This document shows positions 5,881-11,018 of a stretch of DNA of 11,018 nt, one piece after another. Both the position numbers and the translations under genes were made by a program. Origin of the DNA: Tannerella sp. (GTDB lineage: Bacteria; Bacteroidota; Bacteroidia; Bacteroidales; Tannerellaceae). The DNA is taken from NCBI GenBank assembly GCA_031268395.1, contig JAIRXI010000048.1:1-11018 (forward strand), given 5' to 3'. The notes beneath the pieces are model-generated. The model searched no databases. It was not told where the DNA came from and saw nothing but the letters and a program-made list of their open reading frames with translations. Within the stretch, counting starts at the first letter, position 1. The number at the start of each line of letters is the position of its first letter.

Positions 5881-7506
5881 TTACTTTTTCCGGGAGATTC
5901 TGGCTTCCGGCCAGTAGTTCTGCTGTCGGTAATATCTTAACAGGAAATCCCGGTTGTCCTGCATGACGGAGACTTCCATGCCGGGCGCTTCGGAATCGAT
6001 GAATGCGACCAGACTGTTTTCAATCAGATAATTGACAAATTCTCTGGATACGCCTGAATCGAAAAAAAGAATCTCAAGTACATATTCCTTTCCCGGAATG
6101 TAATAAGCGTTGTCCGGGTCCGCAATGGCGGCGATGATATCGCCGAAATAATACTCCACCCCCGTTTCGGGATTGATGAAGAACACAACAGGCCCGTCTT
6201 TCCCTTTCATAGTGCGGCGGATGTCGGTCAGCAGTTCCGCTTTCATCTGCTTTGTTTTTTCCACTTCTTCCGCCTTCGGGAAGCGAATGTTCAGAAAACG
6301 GTTATACAGGTCGCACAGTTCTTCCGCGTTTTTCAGGAAGGCGATCCGCCTGCCGTGAGTGATCTGCAGGAAATCCGCTTCCGTTTCCCTGACAAGCAAC
6401 TTCTTCTTTTCCAGATCGTCGAAAGCGGACGCGCCGGCAGGATCCGTTTCCCTCTTTTGCGAATAGTCGAACAGGAAGGCGGAACCCATCTGCTGCCACA
6501 CGTCTCCCCACTTCACCACGCCCATTGCCACGCAGGTATGGTCGGGTATGATCTGCTCGCTGTCAAGCGTAAAAAACTCTTTTGACATGTTGATCCGCGT
6601 GCCGGAAGAGATATGTTCGACAATATATTCCGTCTCTTTTTTTTCCCGGAAAAGAAAATTTCCGGTCTTGCGTGCGGACAGACTTTTCAGCAGCGGATAC
6701 AGCGGATGTTCCCTGCCCGTCAGGTGCGCCAGCTCGTCGGAAGCCCGCTGTGCCAGCAGCGAGAAATGGTGGTTGAACAGGTAGTTTACGCTGAGGTCGT
6801 AAAAGACCATTTCCTGCTCCCGCACCGACTCCGCGAAATTGGCTTCGCCTGCTTCGCCGATCCGCTGTTCCGCCCTTTCGGCCAGGCTGTCCGTAAAGGC
6901 GGCATGTTCGATGAAGTGGAGGTAGCACTTGCCGCTCAGGAAATCCAGCCGCTCCCTTATGTCGCCCGCGCCCGCGCCGGGAGACAGGCGGAGATACTGC
7001 TGCATGTGTTCATTCTGCGGAGTGTTTTCAAATTCGCTGTCGAACAGGTCATAAATTTCCCGGATGGCCTCCGTATGGTTGCCGTCCCGGAAAAACGGGT
7101 CGAAAATGCCGATGCCGTCTTCCTTCCCCCAGCGCGAAAGCGCGTGCCAGGCCAGAAAATAAAGGTCATACAGATTGATTTCGTCGGGATAATATTCTTG
7201 CCCCGTGTCGTAAAAGGGCAACGCCTTCCCGTACAGTTCCCCGTGCCGTTCCGTGAAGGTACGGAAAAGGCCGGTTTCGCTGATCACGTCCTCAAAATAG
7301 GCAGTCAGTATGCACGCCAGTTGAATGGCCCTTTCGGCAGAGCCGCAGTCCGCTCGCAGGTCCGACGGCAGGATGATTTTCAGCACCCTGTTGCACAGCC
7401 GCAGATAGGCAGACGCGGAGGGAGAGGTTCCGGAATGAAATCTCATCCAGTCCTGCATCACTGCAATATCGGACTTCATGCGGAATTTGTTTTTGGCAGG
7501 AGACAT
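5881..7506 (-). CDS. Conserved hypothetical protein, probably DUF3843 family
   Basis: The 541-residue product resembles, from memory, the Bacteroidales family DUF3843, whose function is unknown. The most telling part is the N-terminal third, with ACILTAYFEDVISETG at 64-79, then YYPDEINLYDLYFLAWHALS at about 105-124. No signal peptide, membrane segment or known catalytic motif is apparent. The protein is rich in charged and aromatic residues, as expected for a soluble cytoplasmic protein. A C-terminal part from about residue 425 contains FFINPETGVEYYFGD and could be a separate small domain. The first ATG (7504-7506) is chosen because a good promoter box lies about 34 bases upstream; Met10 is a possible alternative. 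It stands alone, divergent from pyrK and convergent with the oxidoreductase, so the neighbourhood does not reveal its role. The family name should be checked by a profile search. Confidence 0.75.
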   Translation of the reverse strand: MSPAKNKFRMKSDIAVMQDWMRFHSGTSPSASAYLRLCNRVLKIILPSDLRADCGSAERAIQLACILTAYFEDVISETGLFRTFTERHGELYGKALPFYDTGQEYYPDEINLYDLYFLAWHALSRWGKEDGIGIFDPFFRDGNHTEAIREIYDLFDSEFENTPQNEHMQQYLRLSPGAGAGDIRERLDFLSGKCYLHFIEHAAFTDSLAERAEQRIGEAGEANFAESVREQEMVFYDLSVNYLFNHHFSLLAQRASDELAHLTGREHPLYPLLKSLSARKTGNFLFREKKETEYIVEHISSGTRINMSKEFFTLDSEQIIPDHTCVAMGVVKWGDVWQQMGSAFLFDYSQKRETDPAGASAFDDLEKKKLLVRETEADFLQITHGRRIAFLKNAEELCDLYNRFLNIRFPKAEEVEKTKQMKAELLTDIRRTMKGKDGPVVFFINPETGVEYYFGDIIAAIADPDNAYYIPGKEYVLEILFFDSGVSREFVNYLIENSLVAFIDSEAPGMEVSVMQDNRDFLLRYYRQQNYWPEARISRKK

Positions 7507-7539
7507 AATCGTTGTATTGTTCGTTTATTTTTTTGCGGG

Positions 7540-7570
7540 CAAAGATACGGAAAGTTTCCGGAGAGGAAAA
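7540..7570 (-). promoter_or_regulatory. Promoter for the DUF3843-like gene
   Basis: On the reverse strand TATCTTTG (plus-strand 7540-7547) fully matches the Bacteroidota -7 box TAnnTTTG. Nineteen bases further upstream is TTTT (7567-7570), a three-of-four match to the -33 TTTG. The predicted leader is roughly 30 bases. The spacer contains the palindrome CGGAAAGTTTCCG at 7548-7560, which could be an operator. Confidence 0.65.
7548..7560. promoter_or_regulatory. Possible operator palindrome at the reverse-strand promoter
   Basis: CGGAAA, one G, then TTTCCG form a perfect 13-base palindrome directly upstream of the -7 box of the reverse-strand gene. A further half-site CGGAAA lies at 7572-7577. 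The palindrome is seen directly; operator function is inferred from position only. Confidence 0.35.
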
Positions 7571-7605
7571 GCGGAAACCCGTCAGGATGCATTTTCCCCT
7601 GGATT

Positions 7606-7624
7606 TTTTGCGCTTAGCGCAAAA
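7606..7624. promoter_or_regulatory. Possible operator palindrome at the pyrKD promoter
   Basis: TTTTGCGC at 7606-7613 and GCGCAAAA at 7617-7624 are perfect inverted arms around TTA. The palindrome overlaps the -33 element. It lies upstream of the predicted start of transcription, so it is more likely a protein-binding site than an RNA hairpin for the pyrKD transcript. No known regulator was matched. Confidence 0.4.
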
Positions 7625-7637
7625 TACGCTACTTTTG
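7607..7637 (+). promoter_or_regulatory. Promoter for pyrKD
   Basis: TTTG at 7607-7610, exactly 19 bases, then TACTTTTG at 7630-7637: both boxes and the spacing match the Bacteroidota consensus TTTG-N19-TAnnTTTG. Transcription would start near 7642, leaving a leader of about 38 bases before the pyrK ATG. The inverted repeat TTTTGCGCTTAGCGCAAAA at 7606-7624 covers the -33 box and half of the spacer, a position suited to repressor binding. Confidence 0.75.
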
Positions 7638-7679
7638 CGGGAAAGAAAAAAGGGTTTTGACAAGTAAATCGGAAAATAG

Positions 7680-8459
7680 ATGAAGAAGTACCTGCTGGAC
7701 TTAACGGTGAAAGAGAACATGCGTCTCCGCCGCGACTGCAACCTGCTCAAACTGACGGCCGCTATGGCGTTGCCGGAAATGCAGCCGGGACAGTTTGTGG
7801 AAGTGCGGGTAGACGGTTCGCCGGGAACATTTTTGCGCCGGCCAATTTCGATTCATTATGTAGACAGGGAGTTGAATGAACTGTGGCTCCTGATACGCCA
7901 GGTCGGCGAAGGCACGCGGTGGATGGCGAAAGCGGTCGCGGGCGATACGGTGAATGTGCTCCTGCCGCTGGGAAAAGGGTTCACCATTCCGCTGCGCTCG
8001 CGCCGTACCAAACTGTTGCTTGTGGGCGGCGGAGTGGGTGTGGCGCCGTTACTGTATCTGGGCGACAGGCTGAGACAGACCGGATTTGCCCCGGTATTTC
8101 TGCTGGGCGCACGCACGCGGGAAGACCTGTTACAGCTGGATGCCTTCCGGAAAAGAGGCTCCGTCCATGTCGCCACGGAAGACGGCTCGCAGGGAGAGAA
8201 GGGGCTGGTGACGGATCATTCCCTTTTGCGCAACCGACGGTTTAACTGGCTGTACTGTTGCGGCCCGAAACCGATGATGGCGGCGCTTGACCGGTATGCG
8301 CAACAGACCGGCTCTCTCTGCGAAGTATCACTCGAAAACACGATGGCCTGCGGCATCGGCGCCTGCCTCTGCTGTGTGGAACGGACAAGAACAGGTCATG
8401 CCTGTGTCTGTACCGAAGGGCCTGTCTTTCCCGCCGGCCGGATGGAATGGACTCGGTAA
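7680..8459 (+). CDS. pyrK: Dihydroorotate dehydrogenase B, electron transfer subunit
   Basis: It carries electrons from the FMN of PyrD through a 2Fe-2S cluster and FAD to NAD+, forming the class 1B dihydroorotate dehydrogenase with PyrD in the cytoplasm. The 259 residues follow the ferredoxin-reductase layout: a flavin-binding barrel with LRRPISI at 52-58, an NAD-binding part with VGGGVGVAPL at 115-124 and CGPKPMM at 194-200, and a C-terminal cluster domain. The cluster ligands are most likely Cys224, Cys229 and Cys232 in the CGIGACLCC stretch and Cys244 in CVCTEGPVF; extra cysteines at 231 and 242 lie beside them. The length is usual for PyrK. It stands 15 bases before pyrD and has a well-formed promoter of its own. 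Confidence 0.96.
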   Translation: MKKYLLDLTVKENMRLRRDCNLLKLTAAMALPEMQPGQFVEVRVDGSPGTFLRRPISIHYVDRELNELWLLIRQVGEGTRWMAKAVAGDTVNVLLPLGKGFTIPLRSRRTKLLLVGGGVGVAPLLYLGDRLRQTGFAPVFLLGARTREDLLQLDAFRKRGSVHVATEDGSQGEKGLVTDHSLLRNRRFNWLYCCGPKPMMAALDRYAQQTGSLCEVSLENTMACGIGACLCCVERTRTGHACVCTEGPVFPAGRMEWTR

Positions 8460-8474
8460 GTCAGCAAACAAAAT

Positions 8475-9386
8475 ATGGCAGCATTAAAGATACAGATAGC
8501 CGGCCTGACGTTGAAAAATCCGGTCATGACGGCTTCGGGGACATTTGGATATGGCCTTGAGTATGCCGACCTGATCGATCTTTCGTGTCTGGGCGGCATG
8601 GTGGTGAAGGGGACCACCCTGGAACCGCGCGAAGGGAATCCGTATCCGCGGATGGCCGAGACGCCGCAGGGCATGATTAACGCCGTGGGACTGCAAAACC
8701 GGGGAGCGGATTATTTTATCCGGGAGATCTATCCGAAGATAAAGCATATAAATACGAATATCCTTGTCAACGTCAGCGGATCGTCGGTAGAGACGTATGT
8801 GGCATGTGCGGAAAAAATAGCGTCGCTGGAAAGCATCCCGGCCATCGAACTGAACATCTCCTGCCCGAACGTGAAGCAGGGCGGGATGGCGTTTGGCGTG
8901 ACCCGGGGGGGAGCGGCGGAAGTGGTGCACGCGGTACGCAGGGTCTATCCCAAAACGCTGATTGTAAAACTGTCGCCCAATGTGACGGATATAGCCGGAA
9001 TCGCGTGCGCCGTCGAAGACGAAGGCGCCGACGCCGTGTCGCTGATCAACACGCTGCTGGGCATGGCCGTCGACGCAGAGGCGCGCCGTCCCGTGCTGTC
9101 GACCGTCACCGGCGGACTGTCGGGGCCGTGCATAAAGCCGGTCGCGCTGCGCATGGTCTGGCAGGTCGCCCGCGCGGTGAATATCCCGGTCATCGGAATG
9201 GGCGGGATTGCCGGCTGGAAAGATGCCGTTGAATTTATGCTGGCCGGCGCTTCCGCCGTGCAGATCGGAACCTGCAACTTTGTCGACCCCACCCTTTGCC
9301 TTAAGGTCATCAGCGGACTGAACGATTATTGCGACCGGCATGGATTTGCCTCGGCCGGCGAACTGACCGGCGCGCTGCGGATATGA
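8475..9386 (+). CDS. pyrD: Dihydroorotate dehydrogenase B, catalytic subunit (class 1B)
   Basis: It oxidises dihydroorotate to orotate, the redox step of UMP synthesis, using FMN. The 303-residue TIM-barrel protein has [13 protein letters not shown] at 15-27, [13 protein letters not shown] at 43-55 with the FMN-binding Lys45, NAVGLQN at 69-75, and [11 protein letters not shown] at 127-137 with Cys130 as the class 1 catalytic base (class 2 enzymes use Ser). SLINT and GMGGI stretches later in the chain bind the FMN phosphate. The adjacent pyrK shows that this is the NAD-linked 1B type and not the fumarate-linked 1A or the quinone-linked class 2. The two genes are very likely one operon. No other pyr genes are in the window. 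Confidence 0.97.
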   Translation: MAALKIQIAGLTLKNPVMTASGTFGYGLEYADLIDLSCLGGMVVKGTTLEPREGNPYPRMAETPQGMINAVGLQNRGADYFIREIYPKIKHINTNILVNVSGSSVETYVACAEKIASLESIPAIELNISCPNVKQGGMAFGVTRGGAAEVVHAVRRVYPKTLIVKLSPNVTDIAGIACAVEDEGADAVSLINTLLGMAVDAEARRPVLSTVTGGLSGPCIKPVALRMVWQVARAVNIPVIGMGGIAGWKDAVEFMLAGASAVQIGTCNFVDPTLCLKVISGLNDYCDRHGFASAGELTGALRI

Positions 9387-9450
9387 TTCGGCAATTCCGT
9401 CTTTCCCCCAAAAAACAATGATTCCATTCAAAAAAAATCAGGCATTGCCA
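9387..9450. other. Gap between pyrD and the LRR gene
   Basis: No full TAnnTTTG box or clear terminator is visible in these 64 bases, so the LRR gene could be read from the pyrKD promoter or from a promoter I cannot recognise. An in-frame ATG at 9418 follows an A-rich stretch and is an alternative start for the next gene. Confidence 0.4.
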
Positions 9451-11018
9451 ATGAAACGAATACTTCTTTTCACCTGCGCCCTTTTGCTGTCGGACCTGGC
9501 AGCGGCGCAAAACATATTCATTCCCGACGGGCCTTTCAAGGCCTGCCTGGTTGAACATTTCGATACGGACGGCGACGGAGAGATTTCCCCGGCAGAAGCG
9601 GCGGCCGTGAAAATCATCGAATGTACGGACAGACCGCTCGCCTCCCTGCAAGGCATCGAATATTTCACTTCGCTGGAAGAACTGGACTGTTCGTTCTCGG
9701 ACTTTTTCGAACGGGGCAGCCTGACTTCCTTCGATCTCAGCCACAATCCGGCGCTCAAGAAACTGCGTTGCGACAACAACCGCCTGGATACGCTGGACCT
9801 CAGTCACAATCCGGAACTGATCGAAGTGAGCTGCCGGAACAATTTCCTGAAAACGCTGGATATAAGCGGCCACCGCCGGCTGGAGGAACTGCTTTGCGAC
9901 AACAACCGCCTGGAATCGCTGCATGTCGGCGACTGTCCCGCGCTGTCGCTCCTTCACGCAGGAACAAACCGGCTGGATACGCTCGCGTTGTCTTCCTGCA
10001 CGGCCCTGCGCTGGCTGAATTGCGCCGAGAATCAACTGACCGCGCTGGACGTCTCCGCAAACAGCGCCCTCGAAAACCTCTTTTGCAACAATAACCGTTT
10101 GAACCTGCTGGACGTGGCATCCAGCAGAGCCTTACGGACCCTGTATTGCGGGCATAACCGCCTGGATACGCTGGCGCTGGATCAAAATGCCGCACTGACG
10201 GACCTGGATTGCGGCAACAACCGCCTGACCGCGCTCGACGTCAGCCGGAACACGGCGCTGACCGCGCTGGAATGTAGCATCAACCGCCTGACGACGCTCG
10301 ACCTGACCCGGAATACGTCCCTGAAAAAACTGTACTGCAATGCCATGCCCTCCCTGACGACGCTATACCTGTCAAAAGGCGTTCCGTACGAAAAGTTAAG
10401 CTATCCGGACGGTTCGCTGGAGGCCTGTCTGGTAGATCCACAAACCGGCGAACGGGAAGCGCTGGCGGCGCCCGTGACGGCGCCCGTCGAAGAAGAGAAA
10501 CCCGCCGGGAAAGAAAAACCGGCTCCGGTGCCGACGGCGCGCGAAATCTACTACAGCGAAGCGCGCAGGCGCGAAGAAGACCGGAAAGCAGCGGAAGCCA
10601 GACAGGCCGAAGAAGCAAAACGGCGCGAAACGATCCGCACGTATGCCGGGAGCGTCGCCATTCCCGATTCGGCTTTCCGGGCGTATCTGCTGACACAGTT
10701 CGACGCGGACGGAGACGGACAGCTTTCCGGCGCCGAAGTGCGGGCCGTGAAGGAAATGCACTGCGGGAACCGCGACATCGCATCGCTCGAAGGACTGGAA
10801 TATTTCGCATCGCTGGAAACGCTCTCGTGCGAAGATAACCGGATACGGACGCTGGACATGAGCTATCATCCGCGCCTGCAATCGCTCGACTGCGCCCGGA
10901 ACAAAATACACCGGCTGGACCTCCTCCGGAATCCCGCCCTGACGGAGCTGCAATGCTCCGACAACAATCTGATCACCATCGACGTGAGCCGCAATGCCGC
11001 GTTAAAGACCTTGAAATG
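9451..11018 (+). CDS. Exported leucine-rich-repeat protein with EF-hand-like loops, 3' end outside window
   Basis: The frame is open from 9451 to the window end: 522 full codons plus two bases, with no stop. Residues 1-19 form a signal peptide (MKRILLF then LLLSDLAAA), probably cut before Gln20. Module 1 (about 24-310) begins with IPDGPFKACL, then an EF-hand-like loop DTDGDGEISPAE at 38-49 with acidic residues at calcium positions 1, 3, 5 and 12, then LQGIEYFTSLEEL and eleven leucine-rich repeats. Ten repeats from residue 102 are exactly 21 residues long, pattern LxxLxCxxNxLxxLD[LV]SxNxx. A charged, Pro- then Arg/Glu/Ala-rich linker at about 338-398 may form a helix. Module 2 restarts at 404 with the same order (EF-like loop 418-429) and at least three repeats before the window ends. 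The product is probably periplasmic, surface or secreted; any C-terminal sorting domain is not visible. The binding partner is unknown. An ATG at 9418 in the same frame would add 11 residues to the signal peptide. Confidence 0.88.
   Translation, partial: MKRILLFTCALLLSDLAAAQNIFIPDGPFKACLVEHFDTDGDGEISPAEAAAVKIIECTDRPLASLQGIEYFTSLEELDCSFSDFFERGSLTSFDLSHNPALKKLRCDNNRLDTLDLSHNPELIEVSCRNNFLKTLDISGHRRLEELLCDNNRLESLHVGDCPALSLLHAGTNRLDTLALSSCTALRWLNCAENQLTALDVSANSALENLFCNNNRLNLLDVASSRALRTLYCGHNRLDTLALDQNAALTDLDCGNNRLTALDVSRNTALTALECSINRLTTLDLTRNTSLKKLYCNAMPSLTTLYLSKGVPYEKLSYPDGSLEACLVDPQTGEREALAAPVTAPVEEEKPAGKEKPAPVPTAREIYYSEARRREEDRKAAEARQAEEAKRRETIRTYAGSVAIPDSAFRAYLLTQFDADGDGQLSGAEVRAVKEMHCGNRDIASLEGLEYFASLETLSCEDNRIRTLDMSYHPRLQSLDCARNKIHRLDLLRNPALTELQCSDNNLITIDVSRNAALKTLK
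9754..10383 (+). repeat. Ten tandem 63-base repeat units coding for LRRs
   Basis: Ten in-phase units of exactly 63 bases (21 codons) run through the first module. They are diverged at the DNA level but share words such as AACAACCGCCTG and CTGGACGTC or CTGGACCTC. A shorter run starts again in the second module near 10813. The even length suggests growth by unequal exchange within the gene. Confidence 0.7.

Noticed and set aside
6613..7617. Plus-strand open frame of 334 codons opposite the DUF3843-like gene
   Set aside because: It crosses the promoter region, has no recognisable domain, and the reverse-strand frame has the promoter and the family-like protein.
9754..10383. CRISPR-like array from regular 63-base spacing
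   Set aside because: The periodicity is in phase with codons and encodes 21-residue leucine-rich repeats. There are no constant repeats with unique spacers.

Overview
The window looks like a chromosomal segment of a Bacteroidales bacterium (phylum Bacteroidota) with a fairly high G+C content. The reasons are: promoters of the Bacteroidota type (TTTG, 19 bases, TAnnTTTG) with no clear Shine-Dalgarno sequences and A-rich start regions; the gene pair folP-cdaA; a protein that looks like the Bacteroidales family DUF3843; and an exported leucine-rich-repeat protein with EF-hand-like loops, of a kind common in Bacteroidales. The genus cannot be fixed from the sequence alone. Most of the window is core metabolism. 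No tRNA, rRNA, insertion sequence or CRISPR array was seen.

Layout: 1-323 is a non-coding region with part of a dispersed-repeat-like element and several small hairpins. Then come folP (324-1172, dihydropteroate synthase) and cdaA (1166-1945, membrane diadenylate cyclase), overlapping by 7 bases. After a 129-base gap with a long imperfect hairpin and a promoter-like box come pta (2075-3088) and ackA (3099-4298), the acetate / ATP branch, followed 36 bases later by a putative lipoprotein of the Gfo/Idh/MocA oxidoreductase group (4335-5726). A 154-base convergent gap holds G-rich and palindromic hairpins. The reverse-strand gene 5881-7506 is a DUF3843-like protein of unknown function. A 173-base divergent region separates it from pyrK (7680-8459) and pyrD (8475-9386), which together encode the NAD-dependent (class 1B) dihydroorotate dehydrogenase. 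The last gene (9451 to beyond the window end) is an exported leucine-rich-repeat protein with a duplicated module.

How the genes work together: Pta and AckA convert acetyl-CoA to acetate with ATP formation. PyrK and PyrD carry out the redox step of pyrimidine synthesis, with PyrK passing electrons from the PyrD flavin through FAD and a 2Fe-2S cluster to NAD+. FolP makes dihydropteroate for folate. CdaA makes c-di-AMP. The lipoprotein oxidoreductase and the repeat protein are cell-envelope or exported products with unknown substrates.

The parts most worth a second look are the duplicated EF-hand/LRR protein with a 21-residue cysteine ladder, the divergent DUF3843/pyrKD promoter region where each promoter spacer carries a palindrome, and the structured intergenic regions. 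No clearly new multi-gene system was seen.
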